Shown: one piece after another, positions 33,741 through 42,222 of the stretch | Layout of the letters: the number at the start of each line of letters is the position of its first letter | Position numbering within the stretch: the stretch's first letter is position 1 | Origin: Candidatus Soleaferrea massiliensis AP7 | GTDB taxonomy: Bacteria; Bacillota; Clostridia; Oscillospirales; Ruminococcaceae | Direction of reading: 5' to 3' | Assembly: GCF_000820765.1 (NCBI RefSeq) | Contig: NZ_CCYH01000016.1 | Coordinates: 62,001-126,000, forward strand | DNA: 64,000 nucleotides | Translations under genes and position numbers: made by a program | The notes under the pieces: model-generated | Told to the model about the DNA's origin: nothing | What the model saw: the letters and a program-made list of their open reading frames with translations, nothing else | The model's database searches: none

Positions 33741-34973
33741 ATGGGGACGTTACGATTGAACAGTCAAATACCTGGCATCAGTATTTTGGACATCAAAAAA
33801 AGGAACCGACAAAAGATATTGGAGCTGCTCAAGCACAATGGGCCGATGTCCCGCAAGGATATCGCAGAGAGGCTGATGCTTACGCCCGCCGCTGTGACCA
33901 TCATTGTGACAAATCTGATCGAGGAAGGCATTGTGTATGAGCGCGGCAACGAAGTGAACACAACAAAGATTACCCGGGGCCGCAAAAAGGTACTGATCGA
34001 CATTGCGTACGACTACCGGTATGTATTCGGCCTGTACCTTGATCGAAAGGTTGCCAACATTGGACTCTGCAACCTCAAAGGGGATGTGGTCGGGGAGGTC
34101 AGCATCGCGAACCCATATAACAGCAACATCATTCAGAAAGCGCAGGAAATAAAAGATGCGGCTTTCAGCCTGTTGGACCACACATCGGTGCGGCTGGATC
34201 AGGTTATCGGCGTCGGCGTGGCGATGGAATCCTCCATTCCGGAACAATATCTGGTGGAACCACTTGTTGAGAAGATTTTTGGTCTGCCGGCGGTTGCTGA
34301 AAACAGCATGACGGCATTGATCAACGCCGAAATCGATCTGTTTCGGGAACGGTATCAGGACTGCGGCAATGCCTTTTTCCTGAGTTATATGGAGGGTATC
34401 CAGGGGATCAGCTTGATCAACAACACCGTATATCAGGCCGATCCCACCAGATACGGACACTTTATCGTTGATCCGAACGGGATGCAATGCGTCTGCGGAA
34501 GGACAGGATGCATCAATACCTTCGCACAGGGCTCCAATATTGTGGCAGCTGCCAGTTTGATTTATTCCAGGGAGAAAACGCCGGCATTGTATGAAATCAC
34601 CGACGGTTATATCGAACGGATCACCATCGATAAAATTATGGAGGCCTCCCATTATGGGGACGACGCGGTTTCACAGCTCCTGCTGGAGGTCTGCCGGAAA
34701 ATCAGCCTGCTGATTGCCAACATCATTGTCGTCAACAATCCGCAGAGAGTCATTCTGTATGGAACCTACCTGCAGACCGAGCTGCATCTGCATTACATCG
34801 TCAGCATGGTTTCGAACTATCTGCAGACAGATGCGACCGATTTGATCATGGCAAGCTCGATCCGCGAAAATACGCGGTTTGTGGCCGGCGCGAACATTGC
34901 GATCAGGAAGCTGTTCTACGACTTTGGCGGTGCCCTGTCCCGGGAGGAAACAGAAGACCCAGAATTATCATGA
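33741..34973 (+). CDS. ROK-family transcriptional regulator (NagC/XylR type)
   Basis: A 410-residue regulator. The N-terminal winged helix (about 20-80) has RNRQKILELLKHNGPMSRKDIAERLMLTPAAVT. The ROK domain keeps the zinc site CVCGRTGCINTFAQG. The kinase motif ENDANAAA of sugar kinases has become ENSMTALINAE, losing the catalytic Asp, so it should bind but not phosphorylate a sugar. ATG 33741 has a poor ribosome binding site; a TTG at 33756 (NSQIPGISILD) is possible. No sugar operon adjoins it, so its regulon lies elsewhere or includes itself. Confidence 0.88.
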   Translation: MGTLRLNSQIPGISILDIKKRNRQKILELLKHNGPMSRKDIAERLMLTPAAVTIIVTNLIEEGIVYERGNEVNTTKITRGRKKVLIDIAYDYRYVFGLYLDRKVANIGLCNLKGDVVGEVSIANPYNSNIIQKAQEIKDAAFSLLDHTSVRLDQVIGVGVAMESSIPEQYLVEPLVEKIFGLPAVAENSMTALINAEIDLFRERYQDCGNAFFLSYMEGIQGISLINNTVYQADPTRYGHFIVDPNGMQCVCGRTGCINTFAQGSNIVAAASLIYSREKTPALYEITDGYIERITIDKIMEASHYGDDAVSQLLLEVCRKISLLIANIIVVNNPQRVILYGTYLQTELHLHYIVSMVSNYLQTDATDLIMASSIRENTRFVAGANIAIRKLFYDFGGALSREETEDPELS

Positions 34974-35009
34974 GAAAATCCGGCCCAACAATCAGGCCGG
35001 ATTTTCTCA
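34971..35009 (+). terminator. Terminator of the ROK gene, overlapping its stop
   Basis: A perfect 15-bp stem TGAGAAAATCCGGCC / GGCCGGATTTTCTCA. The stem starts at the stop codon TGA, and the right arm carries TTTT. As at cca, stop codon and terminator are merged. Confidence 0.85.
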
Positions 35010-35010
35010 T

Positions 35011-35044
35011 ATAAAAAAGGGATAAGCCGCCTGCTTATCCCTTT
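35011..35044 (-). terminator. Terminator of the yabR transcript
   Basis: A 12-bp stem AAAGGGATAAGC / GCTTATCCCTTT; on the minus strand it is followed by a T-run (complement of AAAAAA). Confidence 0.8.
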
Positions 35045-35067
35045 CGGTTATGTTGTATGACAGGATA

Positions 35068-35511
35068 TTATTTGGAGCCTGAACGTCGGCCGCCGTTCCC
35101 GCCGCGGCGGGAATCCATCGAGCGTTTTAAATCACCCATCTTTTCGTCGCTGGTCTGCTTAAACTTGGAAAGCATATCTTCAAACGTCAATGGTTCGTTG
35201 CTGCGCCGGTTGCCGCGGCCAAAATTGCCGCCGTTTCTCGGCGGTGCGCCGCGCCGCTTCATCGGCGGACGCTGATCATCGAGCGCCCGTTTAATCGACA
35301 AACTCACCTTGCCGTCGTCGGATACGCTCAGAATTTTGACCTTGACCATCTGGTTTTCCTGCAGATGATCCTTGATCTCTTTAACGTATTCGTTTGAAAC
35401 CTCAGAAATATGTACCATACCGGTCACGCCGTCTCCCAACTCCACAAACGCACCGAATTTTGTGATACCTGTGACTTTACCTTCTACGATCTTTCCAACT
35501 TCAAGCTGCAT
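35068..35511 (-). CDS. yabR: S1-domain RNA-binding protein (YabR)
   Basis: A 147-residue protein. The N-terminal S1 domain (1-75) has VGKIVEGKVTGITKFGAFVELGDGVTGMVHISEVS and KVKILSVSDDGKVSLSIKRA. A low-complexity Arg/Gly-rich tail follows (RRGAPPRNGGNFGRGNRR, ending SRRGGNGGRRSGSK), likely to bind RNA loosely. In Bacillus yabR follows divIC, the order seen here. It probably contacts ribosomes or mRNA; its cellular role is undefined. Confidence 0.9.
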   Translation of the reverse strand: MQLEVGKIVEGKVTGITKFGAFVELGDGVTGMVHISEVSNEYVKEIKDHLQENQMVKVKILSVSDDGKVSLSIKRALDDQRPPMKRRGAPPRNGGNFGRGNRRSNEPLTFEDMLSKFKQTSDEKMGDLKRSMDSRRGGNGGRRSGSK

Positions 35512-35623
35512 ACTTTAAAAAAGTCCTCCTTAAAATAATACCGGCATTGACCGATTTAGACATAAAAATGGGAACCGATAAATGGGGAACGCCGTTTCTT
35601 CCTGTTGTCCTTCGTGAAAACCA

Positions 35624-35914
35624 TCAGCTTCCCGCCATATCGATGTAAACACGTTCATCCGGATAGGCAAAACCCAGCCGGTCGCGCGCAAACCGCTCGA
35701 TATAGGCCTTATCATTGCCCAGGGCAAGAAGGCTTTTCAGTTCCTTGTTCTGCTGATCCTGGTCGCTGATCTTTTTGTCGATCTCCGTTAATTCCTGTTT
35801 TCGGGCGCTGATCTCAATCTGCAGTTGTATCAAAGTAATGACCATGGACAGCGAAAGTATACACATAACAATCTTGAAGATGGGAATTCTTCGTTTTGTT
35901 TTTCTTCTATTCAT
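35624..35914 (-). CDS. divIC: Septum formation initiator DivIC/FtsB family
   Basis: A 96-residue bitopic membrane protein: a basic start (MNRRKTKRRIP), one transmembrane helix (IFKIVMCILSLSMVITLIQL), then a coiled coil (ARKQELTEIDKKISDQDQQNKELKSLL) outside the cell and the C-terminal AYIERFARDRLGFAYPDERVY. It belongs to the FtsL-DivIC-DivIB group that activates septal wall synthesis. Position between yabQ and yabR confirms the assignment. Confidence 0.92.
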   Translation of the reverse strand: MNRRKTKRRIPIFKIVMCILSLSMVITLIQLQIEISARKQELTEIDKKISDQDQQNKELKSLLALGNDKAYIERFARDRLGFAYPDERVYIDMAGS

Positions 35915-35984
35915 TGTTTTTTAGACGGCCTCTCTTTTTAATTGGCAATGTTAAGCCCCTAAAGAACCGATAAATAACCGCTTC

Positions 35985-36545
35985 TTACACTTCACTGTCA
36001 GCATGGGAAGCGTCATCAGGCGCATCTCCCCGCTTTTTCTTTCTGTTGATTAGATTATACAACACAATGCGCCGCTCTTTCAAGCTAAATTTCGCTTTCT
36101 TCTCAATTTTTTTGCAGTTTCCTGATATTTTTTTAAATACGGGAGATATTTTTCGAAACAGGAATCGAAAGAAGATCACAAACGGGCGAATAAATATTTT
36201 GTATAACAGCAGAAACAGGCGGCGGATAAAGTTGATGATCAGTTTCGAGATCTTCATGACCAGAGCGCCGATGGTAAAGTAGTAGAGGATAAATCCGATC
36301 ACTTCACCGAGCAGGATGAAGAAACGAATCTGCCCGTCGTTGCTCATCAGCATGAAGCAGAAGGTCAGCACCGCGCAGATGATGAAAAAAAGCGCATCCT
36401 CCAGAAAAATCAGGATGCTGCCGTTTTTAAAGCTGATCCGCAGGATGCGGAACACATCGTAAATGACACCCAAAACGGCGCCCAGAAGACATGATTGTAA
36501 AAACAACAGCGTTTGAGCCGATACCTGCAGTTCCAATGTGTTCAT
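35985..36545 (-). CDS. yabQ: Spore cortex biosynthesis protein YabQ
   Basis: A 186-residue membrane protein with four hydrophobic segments: SAQTLLFLQSCLLGAVLGVIYDVFRILR at the start, then ILIFLEDALFFIICAVLTFCFML and FILLGEVIGFILYYFTIGALV. The C-terminal half is basic and cytoplasmic. In Bacillus YabQ is needed for the spore cortex. ATG 36545 follows AAGGATGG; the longer upstream frame has no family match. Confidence 0.88.
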   Translation of the reverse strand: MNTLELQVSAQTLLFLQSCLLGAVLGVIYDVFRILRISFKNGSILIFLEDALFFIICAVLTFCFMLMSNDGQIRFFILLGEVIGFILYYFTIGALVMKISKLIINFIRRLFLLLYKIFIRPFVIFFRFLFRKISPVFKKISGNCKKIEKKAKFSLKERRIVLYNLINRKKKRGDAPDDASHADSEV

Positions 36546-36704
36546 CCCATCCTTTTTTACCGGCTTTATAGGGGCAGAGGAAAACCTTCCAGCCGGATCG
36601 TTGAGGTTTTGCATGGCTTCAGAAGACCGGAAGATAAAAGCCGTCTTCATAATACTGCTATTACGAAGACAGCTTTTAAGCGCGTATCTTCCGCCGGTCC
36701 GCGG

Positions 36705-36986
36705 TTATTTAAACAGTTTGGACAGGAATCCGCCTTTGGACGGCTGTTCATCGGCATAGACCAGAGAATAGATTTCTCCTTCCACTGAAAGCTCGCCGGT
36801 ATCAACATTCAGTTTGTTGATATGCAGATTGTATCCTTTGATCGTCAGTTCTCCCATATCGGTATAGAGGATGACGGTCTGTTCATCAAAGCTGTCGATA
36901 TCCGCCACGCCGGATACGGTGACAATCTTGCGGTCCTCCATAATGACATTATGCGGCTGTTTAATCACTTTTCTTTCTTCCTGCAC
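36705..36986 (-). CDS. yabP: Sporulation protein YabP
   Basis: A 93-residue soluble protein of the YabP/YqfC family: KQPHNVIMEDRKIVTVSGVADIDSFDEQTVILYTDMGELTIKGYNLHINKLNVDTGELSVEGEI in short blocks. It is expressed in the mother cell during sporulation of Bacillus. The start is GTG 36986, with AAAGGTG about 9 nt upstream; codons further upstream are not family-like. In Bacillus it lies directly after yabO (rqcP); here rqcP is 10.3 kb away on the other strand. Confidence 0.88.
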   Translation of the reverse strand: MQEERKVIKQPHNVIMEDRKIVTVSGVADIDSFDEQTVILYTDMGELTIKGYNLHINKLNVDTGELSVEGEIYSLVYADEQPSKGGFLSKLFK

Positions 36987-37194
36987 AAAGCTCACACCTT
37001 TCCGTTTCTTTGTACATGTGTATGTCCCTGTGAAAAGGTTTATGCCAGATTTTCGGACACATCGATGCCGAAAAGCATCAAACATGCGGTCATCGAAATG
37101 CTGTAAGAGGATGGGGCACGATCTATTGTGTATCATAGGTCTCCGTGTAAGCGGCCTTCTGTCTACAGATAAATACAACGATGCCCCAGCAAAG

Positions 37195-37233
37195 GAAAAA
37201 ATAAACCGCCGGGATCAAAGAATCCCGGCGGTT
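37195..37233 (-). terminator. Terminator after aroK
   Basis: A 12-bp stem AACCGCCGGGAT / ATCCCGGCGGTT (37204-37215 with 37222-37233); on the minus strand TTATTTTTTCC follows. Confidence 0.85.
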
Positions 37234-37237
37234 CACT

Positions 37238-37738
37238 TTATAGATGCAGTTTTCCTGTGATACGCTGTACAATCTGAGAGATATCGCCGGAGCTGTCCAC
37301 CTCGATGTCACAGCAGCTTCGATAGTTTTTCATCCGTTCCCGGTAGATCTGCAGAAGCTGTTCTTTGGAGTTCCGCGCAACCAGCGGCCGCGCCGAATGC
37401 TTGATGCGTTCAAAGCAGACCATAAACGGACAGTTCAGAAAGATGATGGTGTTGTTCCGTTCTTTCAAGGCCTGTACGTTCCGGTTGTAGTTCATAGCGC
37501 CTCCGCCGGTTGCGATGACACAGTCCCGGAGGCCGCTGAGCTCCCGGCAGACCTGATGTTCGATATCCCGGAATCCGCCCTCTCCCAAACGGTCAAAGAT
37601 GACCGGGATGGACAGCGCGGATTTGTGTTCGATGTAGTGATCCATATCGATGAAGGTGACCTGCAGTTTCTTCGCCAGCGCCCTGCCGACCGCGGACTTT
37701 CCACAGCCCATGAAGCCGCAGAGAATCAGATTGTTCAT
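37238..37738 (-). CDS. aroK: Shikimate kinase
   Basis: A 166-residue kinase that phosphorylates shikimate in aromatic amino acid synthesis. The Walker A motif is GFMGCGKSAVGRALA, followed by the metal and substrate site FIDMDHYIE, the shikimate-binding GEGGFRDIE and ATGGGAM, and the lid RPLVARN. ATG 37738 is preferred; an ATG 12 nt upstream abuts the AGGA ribosome binding site. It lies downstream of aroE in the same direction with an 84-nt gap. Confidence 0.94.
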   Translation of the reverse strand: MNNLILCGFMGCGKSAVGRALAKKLQVTFIDMDHYIEHKSALSIPVIFDRLGEGGFRDIEHQVCRELSGLRDCVIATGGGAMNYNRNVQALKERNNTIIFLNCPFMVCFERIKHSARPLVARNSKEQLLQIYRERMKNYRSCCDIEVDSSGDISQIVQRITGKLHL

Positions 37739-37822
37739 AGTTATCGCCATTCCTGTTCTGTTATTTATTCGTTTTATGTATCTTCGTTTTAACGCCGTCA
37801 CGGCAGAGGATTCGCCGATGCG

Positions 37823-38668
37823 TCACGCATACCGTGCGTGCAGCTCTTTTATCATCTCTTCAATCAAGCTGTTGATATCCCCGGTCCGATACCGCACGCC
37901 GTCCCAGATTTCATGCGCGGCGACTGCCTGCCAGACCAGCATGCTCATGCCGCCGATCACCTTGCAGCCGGCTTCCTGCGCCTGCCGCATCAGCAGGGTG
38001 ACGGACGGGTTGTAAACGATGTCGAAGACCGCGCCGCAGTTTTTTAGGATGGACGCGTCCACAGGGGAAGCGTCGACCTTCGGATACATGCCGACCGGCG
38101 TCGTGTTAACCAGCAGGTCGTACACGCCGTCGATGCCGCCGAGCGTGGTCACGCGCACGGACGCATCCGGCTTGAGGGAAAGGATGTAGCCTTTGAGCTT
38201 ATCAGCTTCCTGTATGCTGGATTCCCGGTCGCGCACCGCTATCGTGAGGCCGGCTCCCTGCAGCGCAAGCTCGATGCAGGCCATGCGACCCGCGCCGCCC
38301 GCGCCCATCACGCAGATGCGTGAATCGAGCGGAATGCCGTTTTCCACAATGCTGCGCGTAAAGCCGTCCACATCGGTGTTGTAGCCGGTCCATCCCTGCG
38401 CGTCGTGGTGGACGACATTGACCGCGCCGTAGAGCTTTGCTTTTTCGTCCAAACGGCTCAAATGGGGAATAATCGCGCACTTATGTGGAATTGTAACATT
38501 AAATCCGCACAAGGCCTTGAGCTGCGCGATGCGCTGGTCAAGCTCCCCGGATGGAATTTCGAGAACCTGATAAACGCCCTTCCTGCCGGACAGCGCAAAC
38601 AGCCGTTCATGTATCGGCGCGGACATGCTGTGAACCAGCGGATATCCGGTAATTGCAAATTGTCTCAT
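37823..38668 (-). CDS. aroE: Shikimate dehydrogenase
   Basis: A 281-residue NADPH enzyme reducing 3-dehydroshikimate. The shikimate-binding part begins FAITGYPLVHSMSAPIHERLF and has GFNVTIPHKCAIIP with the catalytic Lys. GYNTDVDGF and the Rossmann loop GAGGAGRMACIELAL follow, then LLVNTTPVGMYP and GGMSMLVWQAV near the end. aroE and aroK form a two-gene aromatic unit between yabP and fabD. Confidence 0.95.
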   Translation of the reverse strand: MRQFAITGYPLVHSMSAPIHERLFALSGRKGVYQVLEIPSGELDQRIAQLKALCGFNVTIPHKCAIIPHLSRLDEKAKLYGAVNVVHHDAQGWTGYNTDVDGFTRSIVENGIPLDSRICVMGAGGAGRMACIELALQGAGLTIAVRDRESSIQEADKLKGYILSLKPDASVRVTTLGGIDGVYDLLVNTTPVGMYPKVDASPVDASILKNCGAVFDIVYNPSVTLLMRQAQEAGCKVIGGMSMLVWQAVAAHEIWDGVRYRTGDINSLIEEMIKELHARYA

Positions 38669-38779
38669 GTAACCGCCTTCCTTATCATAAAGGTGTTGAT
38701 CGCTCCGCCGTCAAGCTGCAGGTATACATCAGGCCGATCATGAATTCCTGCGTTTTGATGCGGCACACCTTTTGCTTCC

Positions 38780-39706
38780 CTATTCGCTGAGCGCCTCTGC
38801 CGCTTTTTCGAGCGTCTTTTGGTTCTCGATGTTCAGCGCTTTGACACCCTTGAGCGTCTTTTTGACCAGGCCGGTCAGCACCTTGTTCGGCCCAAGCTCG
38901 ATGAAGGTGTCGATGCCGTCGGCCGCCATCCGCTGCAGCTCGTCGGTAAAGCGGACCGGCGAAACAATGTGGCGTGTCAGATATTCCTTCGGTTTTTCAA
39001 TCTCCGCTTCCCGTTTGCCGGAGATGTTCGAATAGAACGGAAGCTCCAGGCTGCCGAACCGGATGCCGTCAAGCTTCTGATAGAACGTATCCGCTGCCGG
39101 CTGCATCAGTGCGGAGTGGAAGGCCGCGCTGACCGCAAGCTGGATGACCTTTGCGCCCTGCTCCTTCAGCTGTCCTGCGGCATTCGCTGCGGCTTCAGCC
39201 TCACCGGCAATGACCGTCTGCGCCAGGCTGTTGTAGTTGACCGGCTGCACATAGCCCTCCTGCGCGTCACAGACCGATTGAATCGTATCGGCATCCGCGC
39301 CGATGACCGCGTACATGGCCCCCGGATGCGCTTCGGCGCAGGCCTGCATGCAGGCGGCGCGTTCCTTGATGGCCTTCATGCCGTTCTCATGGTCGAAGAG
39401 ACCGGCGGCGGTCAGCGCCGCGTATTCGCCCAGCGAATGGCCGGCGACGGCAGCGGGCGCGGGTAGGATGCTTTTCGCGGCCTCCAGGCAGCAGAGAGAG
39501 GTAGTGTAGATCAGCGGCTGTGAGATTTTCGTCTGCGCAAGCTCTTCGGCCGGCGCTTCAAACGCGGTTTTGGCCACATCGAAGCCCAGCACATCGCTTG
39601 CCAGCTCATAGATTTCCCGGCAGCTTTCGAAAGCGTCGTAGAATTCCCTGCCCATGCCGGTATACTGGGAACCCTGTCCGCTGAATAAAAAGGCGATCTT
39701 TTTCAT
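38780..39706 (-). CDS. fabD: Malonyl-CoA:ACP transacylase
   Basis: A 308-residue enzyme that loads malonate onto acyl carrier protein. It has FLFSGQGSQYTGMGREFYD, the nucleophile elbow GHSLGEYAAL with Ser91, the substrate residue Arg in ERAACMQ, the catalytic His in AAFHSALM, and ELGPNKVLTGLVKK. GGAGG precedes ATG 39706. fabD normally lies inside the fab operon between fabK and fabG; here it is divergent from fabH and faces aroE. Confidence 0.95.
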   Translation of the reverse strand: MKKIAFLFSGQGSQYTGMGREFYDAFESCREIYELASDVLGFDVAKTAFEAPAEELAQTKISQPLIYTTSLCCLEAAKSILPAPAAVAGHSLGEYAALTAAGLFDHENGMKAIKERAACMQACAEAHPGAMYAVIGADADTIQSVCDAQEGYVQPVNYNSLAQTVIAGEAEAAANAAGQLKEQGAKVIQLAVSAAFHSALMQPAADTFYQKLDGIRFGSLELPFYSNISGKREAEIEKPKEYLTRHIVSPVRFTDELQRMAADGIDTFIELGPNKVLTGLVKKTLKGVKALNIENQKTLEKAAEALSE

Positions 39707-39739
39707 AGACTGTCCTCCAAATTGTTCACAAAAAATTAA

Positions 39740-39783
39740 TTGACAAAAAAATGTACAACCCATATCATATACTTTATATGGGT
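39740..39783 (+). promoter_or_regulatory. Promoter and putative operator in the fabD-fabH divergent region
   Basis: On the plus strand perfect TTGACA (39740-39745), 17 bp, TATCAT (39763-39768). The -10 lies inside an inverted repeat ACCCATAT-N10-ATATGGGT (39758-39783), a likely repressor site. The sequence does not match the FapR or FabT operators I know. A second TATAAT at 39995-40000, just before fabH, lacks a good -35. Confidence 0.6.
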
Positions 39784-40029
39784 ATGCTGATAGGACCCGT
39801 TTTGGATCACTGGTGGTTACGCGGCCGGTGTGTTATTTTTTTGACGAGTGTGTCGGCCGGACATGCTCTAGTATACGCCCATTTTCTTAGGAAACCATGA
39901 AATAACCGAAAAATTAATTCCTATTTTACCGAATGTAACATAGTTTCGTCACTTCTTTCGTATAACATTGGAAAGATATCTGATTTAGGGACGATATAAT
40001 CTGGAAAGAACAGAGGAGGGGACAGGTTT

Positions 40030-41025
40030 ATGGAGGGTATCTGCATCAGGGGAACCGGAAGCTATTTGCCGCCGAAGCTTGCAACGAATGAGGATTTTAT
40101 GAAGATCGTGGACACGTCGGATGAGTGGATTGTCTCCCGCACCGGCATCAAACAGCGGCACATCGCCTGCGAGCCGGTCTGGCAGATGGGCGTCAAGGCG
40201 GCGAAGGCGGCTTTGGAGGACGCCAGGATTCCGGCTTCGGAGCTTGATCTGGTGCTGAGCACCTCCGTGACGTCGGACTTTTCAACACCGGGAGCCTCCT
40301 GTATGATCGCGCAGCACATCGAAGCGGTCAACGCGGTCTGCATCGACATCAACGCCGCCTGCACCGGCTTTGTCTACGCACTGGACATGGCGCGGATGTA
40401 CCTTACAAGCGGCGAATACCGAAACGTGCTGATCGTGAGTCCGGAAAAGCTTTCGCGCATCACCGACTACACCGACCGTTCGACCTGCGTACTGTTCGGC
40501 GACGGCGCGGGCGCGGCGGTGATTTCCGCATCCGAGGAGAAGAAACGGTTCGCCTCCTATCTGCGGACCGACGCGACCGGCACGAAGGTGCTGTTCGCCC
40601 GCCATGTGGATAAAGGAAACCCATTCCAGGAAAAGCAGAAGGCCAACGAATTCGACGGGTTTGAAGAGCACGACAACGAATATCTCTACATGAACGGCAA
40701 AGAGGTCTACAAGTTTGCCACCCGTGTCCTGCCGCTGGCCGTCGAAGAGGCGTGCAAAAAATGCGGCGTCGCGGTGGAGGAGCTCAAATACATCATCCCG
40801 CATCAGGCCAATATCCGCATTGTCAAGACGGCCTGCGAGCGGCTCGGCGTACCGATGGATAAGATGTACCTGAACGTCGAGCGGTTCGGCAACACCTCCA
40901 GCGCAAGCATCCCGATCTGTGTGGATGAGGTCAACCGCAGGGGGCTTCTGCAGCGCGGCGACCTGGTCGCGGTGGTCGGCTTCGGAGCGGGACTCACCTA
41001 CGGTGCGGCGGTGTTTGAGTGGTAA
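40030..41025 (+). CDS. fabH: Beta-ketoacyl-ACP synthase III
   Basis: Starts fatty-acid chains by condensing acetyl-CoA with malonyl-ACP. The 331-residue protein has the catalytic Cys111 in INAACTGFVYAL, the His in IIPHQANIRI and the Asn in ERFGNTSSASI. It begins GICIRGTGSYLPPK and has the typical TSDEWIVSRTGIKQRHIA. GAGGAGGGGAC precedes ATG 40030. It is the first gene of the fab-acc operon, but a 242-nt repeat region separates it from fabG. Confidence 0.96.
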   Translation: MEGICIRGTGSYLPPKLATNEDFMKIVDTSDEWIVSRTGIKQRHIACEPVWQMGVKAAKAALEDARIPASELDLVLSTSVTSDFSTPGASCMIAQHIEAVNAVCIDINAACTGFVYALDMARMYLTSGEYRNVLIVSPEKLSRITDYTDRSTCVLFGDGAGAAVISASEEKKRFASYLRTDATGTKVLFARHVDKGNPFQEKQKANEFDGFEEHDNEYLYMNGKEVYKFATRVLPLAVEEACKKCGVAVEELKYIIPHQANIRIVKTACERLGVPMDKMYLNVERFGNTSSASIPICVDEVNRRGLLQRGDLVAVVGFGAGLTYGAAVFEW

Positions 41026-41255
41026 ACAATCTTACATATGGGGAAATGACAGTCAGTCATTTATATGGCGATTGAGTGGCAATCGGTCCAGCATGCGGCA
41101 TTTGCTTGGCAACCGGTTTTACATACGGTGTTTGGGTGATATTCGTTCCCGTATGCGACATTTGCCTGACAATCGGGCTTAATATATGATGATCAAACGG
41201 TAATGGGACTTACATATGGTGTTTGTTTGATAAACAATCTGCCATAACATAAAAG
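41026..41255 (+). repeat. 30-nt tandem repeat between fabH and fabG, about 7-8 degenerate units
   Basis: The unit approximates CAATCGGTCTTACATATGGT followed by GTTTGGTTG. Clear units begin near 41082, 41112, 41142 and 41172, with weaker ones on both sides, and the last runs up to the fabG ribosome binding site. In one frame it reads 10-residue repeats (SGNRSSMRHL, LGNRFYIRCL, GDIRSRMRHL) but has no start signal. Confidence 0.7.
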
Positions 41256-41267
41256 GAGTTGTTCATT

Positions 41268-42014
41268 TTGGCGAAAACAGCATTGATTACAGGTTCCTCA
41301 CAGGGCATCGGCGCATCCATTGCGCTGCGGCTTGCAAAGGATGGATTCAATATTGCGGTCAACTGCCGTTCCGAAGCGGAACTGGAAAACGGCGGCAAAC
41401 AGATCGCGGCGCAGTGCCGGGAGTTCGGCGTGGACGCCGACTGCTTCGTCTGTGATGTCACGGATTTCGAGGCCTGTGGAGAGATGGTTAAAAAGATTGC
41501 CGCACGGTTCGAAAGTCTCGATGTGCTGGTCAACAATGCGGGCATCACGAAGGACGGTCTGCTCGCCAGAATGAGCGAGGAGCAGTTCGGTATGGTCATC
41601 GACGTCAATTTGAAGGGCGTGTTCAACATCACTCGCCATGTGAGCGCGCTGCTCATCCGCCAGAAGAAGGGCGGACGGATTATCAACATCTCCTCGGTAG
41701 CCGGCCTTTACGGCAACGCGGGACAGTTCAACTATTCGGCTTCGAAGGCGGGCGTCATCGGCATGACCAAGACCGCCGCGAAGGAGCTTGGAGCGAGAAA
41801 CATCACGGTCAACGCGGTTGCGCCGGGCTTTATCGAAACCCCGATGACCGATGTGCTCCCGGAGAAGGTCAAGGAGCAGATCAAGGGCCAGATTTCTCTG
41901 GGCCGCTACGGCAGGCCGGAGGAGGTCGCGTCGGTCGTGTCGTTCTTAGCTTCGCAGGACGCTTCCTATGTGTCCGGACAGGTCATCGCAATCGACGGCG
42001 CGCTGAGAATGTAA
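41268..42014 (+). CDS. fabG: 3-oxoacyl-ACP reductase
   Basis: A 248-residue NADPH-dependent short-chain dehydrogenase, the first reduction of fatty-acid elongation. It has the cofactor motif GSSQGIGASIALRL, NNAGITKDG, the catalytic Ser in NISSVAGLYGN and the Tyr/Lys pair in FNYSASKAGVIGMTK. The start is TTG 41268, 9 nt after AAAAGGAG; an upstream TTG at 41259 overlaps that site. fabF follows after 208 nt. Confidence 0.95.
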   Translation: MAKTALITGSSQGIGASIALRLAKDGFNIAVNCRSEAELENGGKQIAAQCREFGVDADCFVCDVTDFEACGEMVKKIAARFESLDVLVNNAGITKDGLLARMSEEQFGMVIDVNLKGVFNITRHVSALLIRQKKGGRIINISSVAGLYGNAGQFNYSASKAGVIGMTKTAAKELGARNITVNAVAPGFIETPMTDVLPEKVKEQIKGQISLGRYGRPEEVASVVSFLASQDASYVSGQVIAIDGALRM

Positions 42015-42222
42015 CGGCGGAAACAGCATCTAAGATAAGGCGTCCTGTTTGCGGGGATTGTTAGCCCGTATGGGACGCATGATTCATTGGATGCGCGGTT
42101 GAATACATGGTCATTCCCGGTTCATCAAATTAGAAATAGAAGAAACCGCATCAAAAGAGCGGATGCTTGGTTGGTGCGGCCAGGAATATGGAGAAGAAAC
42201 AGGATAGCGGAAGGAGCGTTTT

